From positions 1 through 51,696 of the forward strand of contig JBFIXI010000023.1 of NCBI GenBank assembly GCA_041605955.1: 51,696 nt of DNA, given 5' to 3'. Within the stretch, counting starts at the first letter, position 1. Each line of letters opens with the position of its first letter. The DNA comes from JAHEJX01 sp041605955. Its GTDB lineage: Bacteria > Actinomycetota > Acidimicrobiia > Spongiisociales > UBA5794. The translations under genes and the position numbers were made by a program. The notes below the pieces were generated by a model. It saw only the letters and a program-made list of their open reading frames with translations, searched no databases and was not told the origin of the DNA. Positions 8,640-16,536 of the stretch are shown here, in pieces.

Positions 8640-9542
8640 TCAAGCGGGGCTGGTCTCCGACCGCCGTTCGAAGCGCTCCGCTGCCCGCAACAACTTGTCG
8701 GGAAGCGCCATCAGCTTGTCCCGGGCCTCGCGGCCCTCAGCGTTGAGATCCGTGATCGAGTCGATCGCCCAGTCGCGCAACAGCGGTAGGACGACCCGCT
8801 CGCGATGCAGCCGCAAGCTGTAGACCCCCGCTCTGGCCATCTCCACCGCACGGCGAGCAAATCCGGGAATGCTGATGCCGGGCATCTGGAAGCTGTTCAG
8901 CACACGATAGATAGCGCTAACGACGGCCGACGGGTGCAGCTTCAGCATCGCGGTGGTCACGCCCCGGTAGAACATGAAGTGGTGGTTCTCGTCGGCGGCG
9001 ATACGGGCCATGATGGCGTAGGCCGTCTCGTCGTCCGCCAGCCGGCCGGCGTTGCGGTGGCTGATCCTGGTGGCCAGCTCCTGTGCCGAGGTGTACGCGA
9101 ACAAGTCGAGCGGACTCTCGAACTCGGTTTGATAGCCCGTGAGCATGGTGGCGTAGCGATCGTCCTCGAGGGCGCGGGGGTCGCAGTTTCGCGACGTCAA
9201 CAGGTAACTTCGGATCGCAATGGAGTGCTGCCCCTCTTCCGCAGTCCACAGACGATTCCACTCGGCGAGCTTGGAGTCCGGTGGCATGTGGCGCTCGATG
9301 ATCGAGTGGTAATAGGGGAGGTTGTCTTCGGTCAGCAGGTTGAGGACCAATGAGGTGCGCACGGTCGGCGCCAGCGTGCAGTGGGCCTCAGACCAGGGTT
9401 CGTCGAGAAAGCTGCGGCCCTCTTCCCAAGGAACGTAATCGTGGAAATACCAGTGATCACGTCGCTGCCGATGCTCCGCCATGAGGCGACCCGCCTCATC
9501 GTCGACGGCCGAAATCAGTTCAAGAGCCTCAGTATCTGCCAT
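8640..9542 (-). CDS. Soluble acyl-ACP desaturase (DesA/ferritin-like)
   Basis: This 300-residue di-iron protein of the plant-type acyl-ACP desaturase family, known in actinobacteria as DesA1/DesA2, inserts a double bond into ACP-bound fatty chains. All six expected iron ligands are visible: Glu72 (LLTEDNLPYY), Glu103 and His106 (EEGQH), Glu155 (AQELATRISHRN), Glu185 and His188 (DENHH). The ATG at 9542 is preferred because AGAGG lies just upstream, whereas an ATG at 9584 has no ribosome site. The stop is only 3 bases from the convergent helicase stop. Chain length and double-bond position cannot be read from sequence. Confidence 0.9.
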   Translation of the reverse strand: MADTEALELISAVDDEAGRLMAEHRQRRDHWYFHDYVPWEEGRSFLDEPWSEAHCTLAPTVRTSLVLNLLTEDNLPYYHSIIERHMPPDSKLAEWNRLWTAEEGQHSIAIRSYLLTSRNCDPRALEDDRYATMLTGYQTEFESPLDLFAYTSAQELATRISHRNAGRLADDETAYAIMARIAADENHHFMFYRGVTTAMLKLHPSAVVSAIYRVLNSFQMPGISIPGFARRAVEMARAGVYSLRLHRERVVLPLLRDWAIDSITDLNAEGREARDKLMALPDKLLRAAERFERRSETSPA

Positions 9543-9694
9543 GCGTGCCTCTAGGACCGGCGCACCCGTCTCAGGCAGCGCCATGGATGGCGTAACGGTA
9601 GCCGCTTCGGGCCGCGTTCACACCTTCCGACTTCTGGTGGAGACGCCCGGTCCGTAACATCTGGGGCCCAGCCGACCTTCGAGGAGACCCTACG

Positions 9695-10204
9695 GTGAGC
9701 AATTCGTATTCGCAGCCGCCCGAGTTCAACCTAGATGTGGACAAGAGCTACCAAGCCACGATCGAGACCAATCACGGCACGATCGAGATCGACCTCGATG
9801 CGGCGCGATCGCCGATCACCGTCAACAACTTCGTTGCGCTCGCCCGCGACGGCTTCTACGCCGGGATCATCTTCCACCGGGTAATCGAGGGATTCATGAT
9901 CCAAGGAGGCGATCCGACCGGTACGGGCACCGGCGGACCCGGCTATCGATTCCGCGACGAGCTGGAGGGATCGGGAACATATCGCCGCGGCACCGTCGCC
10001 ATGGCGAACGCTGGGCCCAATACCAACGGCTCCCAGTTCTTCATCTGCCACGCGGACGTCGGACTGCCCCACAACTACACGATCTTCGGCCAGGTCGGAG
10101 GTTCCATGGATGCGGTGGACGCCATTGCGACCACCGCCACATCGGCCGGCGATCGTCCTCTGGAAGACTGTGTGATGCACTCGGTGACCATCACCGAGAG
10201 CTAG
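9695..10204 (+). CDS. Cyclophilin-type peptidyl-prolyl cis-trans isomerase
   Basis: This 169-residue cytoplasmic cyclophilin has no signal peptide. The active-site arginine and its context are FHRVIEGFMIQGGDPTGTGTGG; further on are MANAGPNTNGSQFFI and the loop LPHNYTIFGQV. It catalyses proline isomerisation during folding. The GTG start at 9695 has GAGGAG about ten bases upstream. The aromatic cyclosporin-binding Trp of eukaryotic cyclophilin is replaced by His (LPHNYT), which is usual in bacterial enzymes. The gene stands alone and its last 14 bases overlap the convergent propeller-protein gene. Confidence 0.95.
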   Translation: MSNSYSQPPEFNLDVDKSYQATIETNHGTIEIDLDAARSPITVNNFVALARDGFYAGIIFHRVIEGFMIQGGDPTGTGTGGPGYRFRDELEGSGTYRRGTVAMANAGPNTNGSQFFICHADVGLPHNYTIFGQVGGSMDAVDAIATTATSAGDRPLEDCVMHSVTITES

Positions 10205-11306
10205 ACCCGAGCGGCCTGGTTGCCACGGCGACAGCCGGACCCAGATTCGTGGCGACGATGGCTCCGCTGTCGACGTCGAGGATCATGACGTCACGGCGAT
10301 CGGCGAAAACGAGGAATCGACCGTCCGTCGACCAGGCGAGATACTCCGCATTCGACCACGGGCTGTCGTACGTCACCTGACCAACGGTCGAGGTGATCAC
10401 AAGGGAATCGGGGCGCGCCAACGCTAGGCGCGTCCCGCTGCGGTCGAACGCCGCCGCCACCACATCACCCGCCAGATCGAGCGGAATGTGCCTTCCGGTG
10501 GCCAGGTCGACGAGGCCGACGGAGTCGCTTGCCTCGACCGCCACCAGACTTCCCGCAGCGGCCAGGAAGCGGCCCGCGTAACTCGTGGTTTCCCCGCTGC
10601 TGATCCGGGTCAGTCCGTCAGCCGCCTCCAGCAGAAAGCCCCAGTCTCCCCAAGCCACGAGATCGCCGCCGGCTGGCACGGGGCGCACCCGTTCCACGGA
10701 GCGCGGCGCCCCGCTCATGACTTCGATCCACGGCTCGCCGTCGCCCACGACATAGGCCAAAGCACGCGGCCGGGTGAGGTGCCACGCATAGCTGGTAACG
10801 CCGGTAGCCACTGCAACCACCGCCTCGGGACGGCCGGCGAGCAATGTCATCGTGCCTTCTCGGGCAACTGGGCTGGCCAGGGCTAGTTGCCGGCCGGATA
10901 CGTCGAAGGCGGCAAAGTCGGCAAACGGCCCATCGGTGAACGTGAGCGCCGTCCAGGCCGTCGGTAGCGGCATCAGCTCCAAGCGTCCGGCCGGCGGCCA
11001 TGTCGCCAGGTCCAGGGCTCTCGGGCCGTTGGTGCCGACCACCAGCAGAACATCGGGGAAGCCCTCCACTACCTCCGCAAAACCGGCGGATTGTGACTCG
11101 GGACCCAGCGTCGTGATGGTGGCATCGCCATCGTCGGCGTTCCAGGAGAGACCGATCCAGAGACCCGCCGCCACCCCGATGAGTCCCCACAGCGGGCCCA
11201 CCCAAGCGCGTGACGGCGCTGCCGGCCGGGTCGGCCCGTCGGGCGGGAGGGGACGGACCCGGCGGGGCCCGCTCGCCCGCCGCTCACGGTGGAGCCCCGT
11301 GCTCAC
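10191..11306 (-). CDS. Membrane-anchored beta-propeller-like protein, function unknown
   Basis: This 371-residue protein has a basic, Pro-rich N-terminal tail (about 33 residues), one transmembrane helix (WVGPLWGLIGVAAGLWIGLS, about 35-54) and an extracytoplasmic remainder. The remainder has repeated short segments typical of WD40/TolB-like propellers: DLATWPP, VAAAFDRSGTRLALARPDS, YLAWSTDGRFLVFADRRDVM, ILDVDSGAIVA. No catalytic motif is seen. It might be a sensor or scaffold at the outer face of the membrane; nothing nearby fixes a role. The start is GTG at 11306. Confidence 0.7.
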   Translation of the reverse strand: MSTGLHRERRASGPRRVRPLPPDGPTRPAAPSRAWVGPLWGLIGVAAGLWIGLSWNADDGDATITTLGPESQSAGFAEVVEGFPDVLLVVGTNGPRALDLATWPPAGRLELMPLPTAWTALTFTDGPFADFAAFDVSGRQLALASPVAREGTMTLLAGRPEAVVAVATGVTSYAWHLTRPRALAYVVGDGEPWIEVMSGAPRSVERVRPVPAGGDLVAWGDWGFLLEAADGLTRISSGETTSYAGRFLAAAGSLVAVEASDSVGLVDLATGRHIPLDLAGDVVAAAFDRSGTRLALARPDSLVITSTVGQVTYDSPWSNAEYLAWSTDGRFLVFADRRDVMILDVDSGAIVATNLGPAVAVATRPLGSSSR

Positions 11307-11345
11307 GCTTCGACATTACCCGGCGGAACGAGCTCTCTCGACGGG

Positions 11346-12704
11346 TCAGGTGTCCTCATCTTCGCTCGAGTCGCCGGCTGTGGGTAGAGCAGCGGGCTCG
11401 TAGTTGCTCACTGCATTCCACAACATCCAACCGAGACCACGGCGCTCTGCAGCGCGGATGCTCTCGAGGATCTCATCGTTGCTCCAGTAGAAGGCTTGCA
11501 GCCAGGGCCGGACGATCGTGCCGCCACCGACGCGCGGCATACCGTCGTCGAGGGCGTCGGCGGTCACCTCACCCGGATAGTCGTTCGGATCGGCAAACCC
11601 CAGCCAGCCCGGGCTGTAATGGCTCGGATAGATCATCGGGCTCAGAACATCGACGATCCCCGAGAAATCCTCGGGACGCTGTCCGATTCCTTGGTCGTTC
11701 GGGGCAGACAGGACGATCCCGAAGACGTCGGCGCCCACCGCGCAACCCAGCGGATGGAGCCGGTCCCGGGCCTCGGTCAGGAAACCGGCAATCGTCGTCA
11801 CCCTCTCTTCTTGGGTCGTCGGGTTACTCTTTCTCGCCTGTCGGGCCGCCTGGCCCGTGGGAAAACGCACATAGTCGAACTGGATCTCGTCGAAGCCCAA
11901 CTCGCATGCTTCAACACCCAGCGCCAGCGGGTACTCCCACGTCTCCCGATTCGTCGGGTCGATCCAGTCCCCGGCCAGGCGATACTTCGGCTGAGCACGG
12001 GCGCGGATCGGGTCCTCGAAGCTGACGACGCGGGTGATCGTGTACAACCCGGCCTCCTGGGCCTGCATGATGCGTTGGACGGGGTCGTAGGTGCCGTCGA
12101 CCACCGCACCGATCTCGTGAGCCTCCTCGACAACAGTCTCATACAGCACCGCGCCACCTTCCTTCTTGGTGTCGAAGACGATGGCGTCGACGGCGGTTGC
12201 GGCCGCCAGATCGAGCAGATCCCGGAACCGCTGGTCGTCACGGGCTGTGGCCGCCCCAGCCCGTAGGGCCCGAGCCACTATGGGCTCTAGCGTGACGGCA
12301 ACGATGCTCTCCGTGCCGTCCCATTCGAGCTCGGTGGGGCGATAGGCAGGCCGTTCAATCCTGATTGGAGCTGCGGCGACACCGGGGAAGACGAACACGC
12401 CGCTCATGCCGGTCACGAGCTCGGCATCACCAACGGTCACCGTGGCCCCGCCCAGCGGGGCGCCGTTGACGCCGAACACCCGGCCTTCCAGCGGGAACTT
12501 GGGCGCCATAGTGGTGGTGGTCGACGTGGTCGATGCGGTCGTGCTGGTGGACGTGGTCGAGGTGGCGGAAACCCGGGTCGAGGCAACCACGGTAGAGACG
12601 GTTGCGCCGCCGGCAGGAGATCCCGAATCGACGCTGCAGGCGCCCAAGACGGCCGCGGCGATCGCCCAGCCGATCATCATGAAACGACGTAGCGAACGCG
12701 TCAC
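11346..12704 (-). CDS. Lipoprotein with DUF4015 (putative glycoside-hydrolase) barrel
   Basis: From the GTG at 12704 this is a 452-residue protein with a lipoprotein signal (AAVLGAC), a Ser/Thr-rich spacer, a small beta-sandwich-like domain (LEGRVFGVNGAPLGGATVTV, resembling carboxypeptidase-regulatory folds) and a DUF4015 barrel. Barrel landmarks are DAIVFDTKKEGG, TRVVSFEDP, FDEIQFDYVRFP, GADVFGI, DVLSPMIYPSHY and GLGWMLWNA. DUF4015 proteins are related to glycoside-hydrolase TIM barrels; the acidic residues in FDEIQFDYVRFP lie where catalytic acids occur. Substrate is unknown, probably a cell-wall or extracellular polysaccharide. A longer reading from 12794 would bury the signal peptide, so the shorter start is preferred. 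Confidence 0.8.
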   Translation of the reverse strand: MTRSLRRFMMIGWAIAAAVLGACSVDSGSPAGGATVSTVVASTRVSATSTTSTSTTASTTSTTTTMAPKFPLEGRVFGVNGAPLGGATVTVGDAELVTGMSGVFVFPGVAAAPIRIERPAYRPTELEWDGTESIVAVTLEPIVARALRAGAATARDDQRFRDLLDLAAATAVDAIVFDTKKEGGAVLYETVVEEAHEIGAVVDGTYDPVQRIMQAQEAGLYTITRVVSFEDPIRARAQPKYRLAGDWIDPTNRETWEYPLALGVEACELGFDEIQFDYVRFPTGQAARQARKSNPTTQEERVTTIAGFLTEARDRLHPLGCAVGADVFGIVLSAPNDQGIGQRPEDFSGIVDVLSPMIYPSHYSPGWLGFADPNDYPGEVTADALDDGMPRVGGGTIVRPWLQAFYWSNDEILESIRAAERRGLGWMLWNAVSNYEPAALPTAGDSSEDEDT

Positions 12705-12805
12705 CCGACCTGCCAGGGATAAAGAGACGGAACCAACCAGGGCGGAAGCGGAACTAAGCAGGACATGGCGCCAAAGGCTACCGACCATGCCCAATTAGGG
12801 CGAGG

Positions 12806-13087
12806 TTAACTGGCCCGGCGCTGCCGATCTCGGAGCCGACGACGTAGCCGACGCCGCTCCGGCCCGCTGAGCCCGCCCCAAACACCTTCGGTCTGGTTGG
12901 TGGCCAACGCATACTGGAGGCATTCGTCTTTGACAGGGCACACGGCGCAGATCGCCTTGGCGGGCGCGACGACTTCCTCGTCCTCACCGACAGGGAAGAA
13001 GATGTCGTTATCGGACCCAGAGCAGGCGGCCTGGTTACGCCAATCCTCCTCCGGCTCGAACAAGAGATCGTTGAGCGCCAAAACCAT
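12806..13087 (-). CDS. WhiB-family iron-sulfur transcriptional regulator
   Basis: This 93-residue protein has the four WhiB cysteines: Cys22 (NQAACSG), Cys47 and Cys50 (AICAVC), and Cys56 (KDEC), which bind a 4Fe-4S cluster. GVWGG (68-72), the turn that contacts the sigma-factor domain, and an Arg-rich C-terminal helix for DNA binding follow. WhiB proteins are restricted to actinobacteria and their phages. I cannot assign a numbered subclass; no AT-hook RGRP is present, which argues against WhiB7. The ATG at 13087 follows a GGGGG stretch about 12 bases upstream. The gene is divergent from the PPDK-like gene across a 257-base gap. Confidence 0.93.
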   Translation of the reverse strand: MVLALNDLLFEPEEDWRNQAACSGSDNDIFFPVGEDEEVVAPAKAICAVCPVKDECLQYALATNQTEGVWGGLSGPERRRLRRRLRDRQRRAS

Positions 13088-13344
13088 TGTTGTGCATTGC
13101 CCCCTTTAGAACATGCGTCGCCCAGAAAAACACCAGACGGACCGGATTATTCCCGATCCGTCCCTGCCTTCTAAGCCTCTGACCAGGCCTCTAATCAGCC
13201 GTGGCGTATACCCTTGCGCTGCATTGCCTTGCGCAACACCGCGCTGGCAATAACTGCTAGGTACCTGATCGTCGTATCTGCGACAGTAGTCTGCGCGCCT
13301 GGCTTTGGGAAGGCCTTCACGAGGAAAAATCCCGGGGAACATCG
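13088..13344. promoter_or_regulatory. Divergent control region between whiB and the PPDK-like gene, with an inverted repeat
   Basis: This 257-base intergenic region must hold both promoters. An imperfect inverted repeat lies at 13136-13162 (GACGGACCGGA, four-base loop, TCCCGATCCGTC, two mismatches), about 50 bases before the whiB start and so probably in its leader. It could be an operator or a hairpin. A 12-base direct repeat follows at 13175-13198 (GCCTCTGACCAG, GCCTCTAATCAG). No clear -35/-10 pair could be chosen with confidence. No open frame here looks coding. Confidence 0.45.
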
Positions 13345-15918
13345 ATGCAATTCACCAGCGATCTAGACCAGCCAGCCGGCGAAATCCAGGCTGACCTGGG
13401 AGCCCGGGGCCGGGCCCTCCAGACCTTGTCCAGGCTCGGAGCACCAATCCCTCCAGGATTTGCCATATCCGCCCTAGCTTGTCGACGCTTCGTCGAAACC
13501 GGTGAGTTCCCCGCCGGGATGTGGGACGAAGTGATCGCCGCGGTGGAGCGGCTCGACACCGTAGCGGCCAAGCTCGACCCAGCGCGTCCCCCGCTGTTGG
13601 CAGTTCGCTCCAGCCCTCCCGTCGACATGCCGGCATTGATGGGAGCCGCCTTCTACATGGGCGTAACCGAGCAGAGCCTCGGCCAATTCGCGGCGTGGGC
13701 CGGCGAGCCGGCGGCCGCGGCGGCTCGCCTCAGCTTCCTCCGAACCTACGCCATCGTCATCCGAGGAGTGCCGCCCGGCCGAGTGGCCGGCCTGGTGCCG
13801 GCCGACGTGACCCAACACGGCGTCGATGATCTAGCCGGCTTCGCCGACTCTCTGGAGACATTGATCGTCGAAGAGACCCAGCGCCCTATTCCGTCCGACC
13901 GTATGGGCCAGCTCCGGGAGGGGATCGAAGCCGTATTCGCCTCGTGGAACGCTCGCCCCGCGACGCAATACCGCCGCGCCAACAGACTCTCCGATGCCAC
14001 CGGCACGGCCGCCATCGTCCACCTGATGGTCTTCGGCAACGTCGACGAGCGCTCCGGCGTGGGCATCGGATTCAGTCGCCATCCGGTCACCGGTGAGCCG
14101 CAACCGGCAGGAAGATACCGCGCCGGCGCCGAGCACCCCACGTCCGCTTACGAGTACCTGGGGCTCGAGGCGTTACAGGCCGACGACCCGGAGTGCTACG
14201 CCACATTGACCACCGCGTTAGCCGACTATGAGGCCGACCGTCGCGACTTGGTGCGCCTCGACTATGTGCGCGAGCAGGGCCGGCTCTGGGTCGTCGATGG
14301 TCGGATAGCCGAAAGTGCTCCCGAAGCCGCCACTCGCGTAGCCGTCGACCTGGTGGCAGCCGGTTCGCTCACCAAGAGGGAGGCGCTGCTGCAAATCGAT
14401 CCAGGTCACGTCGCCGACATGCTTCACGCTCGGTTGGCCCCAGGCGATCGCCCTCAACCGATCGGGTTGGGCTCCGGGGGCTCGCCCGGTGCCGCCACGG
14501 GAATGGTCGTTCTCGACTCGAAAGCCGCCATGGACGCGGCCGCTGCTGGGAACCAGGTCATCCTCGTCAAACGGGAGACCACTCCCGAGGATGTCGACAC
14601 GATACGAGCGGTTGCCGGAGTGATCACCAGCCACGGCGGGCCAGCATCTCATGCCGCGCTCGTGGCTCGCGGAATGGGCACGCCCGCAGTGACGGCCAGC
14701 TACGACATGCTGATCGACCCCGACGACTCCATCGTGACCTGGGGCAATGCCTCGGCGATGGCAGGAGACACGATCACCATCGACGGCCGCCGCGGTGCGA
14801 TCTACCGGGGGGCGCTGCCGATCATCCCCGGCCGGGCTACCCCTCACCTGGAGACTCTGCTCGATTGGGCCGACGAGGGCCGCCGTCTGGAGATCTGGGC
14901 CAACGCCGATACGCCGGCGGATGCCGCCACCGCCCGCGCCGCGGGCGCCGAGGGCATCGGCCTGGCGCGCACCGAGTACATGTTCTCCGGGGACCGGCTC
15001 GATGTGGTACAGCGAATCCTGCTGACCGACGATGGGCGCGAGCAGGCCGAGGCTCTCGAGCAGCTGGAGCGGCTCCAGGTTGGCGACTTCGAGCGGTTGC
15101 TAGAGGTGATGGACGGACTCCCCGTGGTAGTGCGGCTCTTGGATCCTCCGTTGCACGAGTTTCTTCCTGATCGGCTCGATGTCGAGCACGAACTGGCCGA
15201 GGCTCGGGCTCTCGGGGAGCCGACCGACGAGTTGGAGGTCCTGGAGGCCACGCTCGACAAATGGGAAGAGTCCAACCCGATGCTGGGCCTGCGGGGCGTA
15301 CGGCTGGCCGTCGTCATTCCCAGTGTCTACAAGGTCCAGGTGCTGGCAGCCCTGGAAGCCGTGCGGCGGCGCCTCGACGCAGGGGGTGACCCCCGTCTGG
15401 AGCTCGTCATACCGCTCGTGGGCACCGTCGAAGAGCTCCACCTGATCAGGGACATGATCGAAGAGGAGGTGCATCACGCCGGGCGGCTGCTCGACGTGAC
15501 GATAGGCACGATGATCGAGCTTCCGCGGGCCGCGCTGGTAGCCGGTGACATCGCTCTGGCGTCGGACTTCTTCTCCTTCGGCACCAACGATCTCACTCAG
15601 ACCACGCTGGGGTTGAGCCGCGACGACGCAGAGGAGGCCTTCTTGGGGCGCTATCTCGAGCGGGGGCTTTTGCCGCACAACCCCTTCGAGACCATCGACC
15701 GCGCCGGCGTCGGTCGGCTCATCCAGGTCGCAATCGAGGAGGGACGCAAGGCGAACCCGGAGTTGGTAGTGGGGGTATGCGGCGAGCACGGCGCCGACCC
15801 CGATTCAATCGAGTTCTTCCATCTGGCGGGAGTCGACTACGTGTCGTGCAGCCCGCCGCGAATTCCGATCGCGCGCCTGGCAGCCGCGCAAGCCGCGCTG
15901 CGCAACGGGTCGCGGTGA
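13345..15918 (+). CDS. Pyruvate phosphate dikinase-like protein with altered ATP-site residues
   Basis: This 857-residue protein has the three-domain PPDK plan: N-terminal nucleotide-binding part (1-365), swivel domain (370-500) and PEP/pyruvate barrel (510-857). The swivel His is intact (ITSHGGPASHAALVARGMGT, His436). The barrel has GIGLARTEYMF, MLGLRGVRL, SFGTNDLTQ and VCGEHGADPDSIEFF with the catalytic Cys812. In contrast, the ATP site is changed: the usual GGKGANL lysine is Arg (GARGRAL); the acidic pair in the usual QDIEFT and the Gln of LQTR appear as VRLDYV and VVDGR. Arg88 (VRSS) is kept. It may therefore run only the PEP-side half reaction or use another phosphoryl donor. Length is close to normal. 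It is convergent with bpa. Confidence 0.85.
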   Translation: MQFTSDLDQPAGEIQADLGARGRALQTLSRLGAPIPPGFAISALACRRFVETGEFPAGMWDEVIAAVERLDTVAAKLDPARPPLLAVRSSPPVDMPALMGAAFYMGVTEQSLGQFAAWAGEPAAAAARLSFLRTYAIVIRGVPPGRVAGLVPADVTQHGVDDLAGFADSLETLIVEETQRPIPSDRMGQLREGIEAVFASWNARPATQYRRANRLSDATGTAAIVHLMVFGNVDERSGVGIGFSRHPVTGEPQPAGRYRAGAEHPTSAYEYLGLEALQADDPECYATLTTALADYEADRRDLVRLDYVREQGRLWVVDGRIAESAPEAATRVAVDLVAAGSLTKREALLQIDPGHVADMLHARLAPGDRPQPIGLGSGGSPGAATGMVVLDSKAAMDAAAAGNQVILVKRETTPEDVDTIRAVAGVITSHGGPASHAALVARGMGTPAVTASYDMLIDPDDSIVTWGNASAMAGDTITIDGRRGAIYRGALPIIPGRATPHLETLLDWADEGRRLEIWANADTPADAATARAAGAEGIGLARTEYMFSGDRLDVVQRILLTDDGREQAEALEQLERLQVGDFERLLEVMDGLPVVVRLLDPPLHEFLPDRLDVEHELAEARALGEPTDELEVLEATLDKWEESNPMLGLRGVRLAVVIPSVYKVQVLAALEAVRRRLDAGGDPRLELVIPLVGTVEELHLIRDMIEEEVHHAGRLLDVTIGTMIELPRAALVAGDIALASDFFSFGTNDLTQTTLGLSRDDAEEAFLGRYLERGLLPHNPFETIDRAGVGRLIQVAIEEGRKANPELVVGVCGEHGADPDSIEFFHLAGVDYVSCSPPRIPIARLAAAQAALRNGSR

Positions 15919-15935
15919 GGCCGGGAGCGCAGGCC

Positions 15936-15983
15936 GATCAAAGGTACCGGTGATCAGAGATACTGGTGATCAGAGGTACTGGC
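15936..15983. repeat. Three tandem 16-bp units spanning the bpa stop codon
   Basis: Units on the + strand are GATCAAAGGTACCGGT, GATCAGAGATACTGGT and GATCAGAGGTACTGGC. The last one is the actual 3' end of bpa read on the minus strand (codons Q-Y-L-stop). Because 16 is not a multiple of three, the minus-strand TGA codons (complements at 15970, 15954 and 15938) fall in all three reading frames. TGATCA is palindromic, so two copies also place TGA on the + strand behind the PPDK-like gene. The array lies in the 51-base gap between the two convergent genes. Confidence 0.9.
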
Positions 15984-16473
15984 CGCGGCCCGTGTCACGT
16001 GCTTCGAGCGCCAGCCGGCGCCGCATCTCCTCGAGCTGGGCGGCCGCGGCCGCCTGCTGCGAGAAGATCGACGCTTGGATTCCGTGAAACAAGCCCTCCA
16101 ACCAGCCCACCAACTGAGCCTGTACGATCCGTAGCTCCGACTCGCTGGCCGCCTCGCCGTCGAGAGGTCTGAACATATTGTCCAGCTCGTCGGCTAGGTC
16201 GTCGCTCAGCGAGTCTCGCAGTTGACTCATCGAAGAGTCGTAGATCTGCATCAGCCTGGCCCGACCTGCTTCGTCGAGCTCGGCGCGCCGCACCTCATCG
16301 AGCATTGCTCGAGTCATAGAGGCAATCCGGATCAGCCGCGCGGGCTCTGAAACGAAGGTGCCGTCATCGGCGGTCTCCTGATTCACGACCTCGGGATGCA
16401 GCGGCTCCACCGAGTCGGGCAGAGCCTCCACGGCCTTGTCGGTGGTGGTCTCGGGCTGGTCTGTGGTCTCCAT
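15970..16473 (-). CDS. bpa: Bacterial proteasome activator Bpa (PafE)
   Basis: This 167-residue protein ends in GRGQYL. The GQYL tail is the signature by which Bpa/PafE rings dock into the alpha-ring pockets of the actinobacterial 20S proteasome and open its gate without ATP. The middle is a helical bundle (EPARLIRIASMTRAMLDEVR, ELDNMFRPLD, VGWLEGLFHGIQASIFSQQ, then AAAAQLEEMRRRL), as in the DUF2587 family; the first 40 residues are acidic and probably disordered. Length matches the family (~170). Its presence implies proteasome genes elsewhere in the genome. The gene is followed by the three-unit stop-codon repeat. Confidence 0.95.
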   Translation of the reverse strand: METTDQPETTTDKAVEALPDSVEPLHPEVVNQETADDGTFVSEPARLIRIASMTRAMLDEVRRAELDEAGRARLMQIYDSSMSQLRDSLSDDLADELDNMFRPLDGEAASESELRIVQAQLVGWLEGLFHGIQASIFSQQAAAAAQLEEMRRRLALEARDTGRGQYL

Positions 16474-16536
16474 GGCCGCGAGCCTAGGGCATCGTGGAGG
16501 GACAGCTGCTCAGAAATCCCTCGTTGCCGGCTGCGC

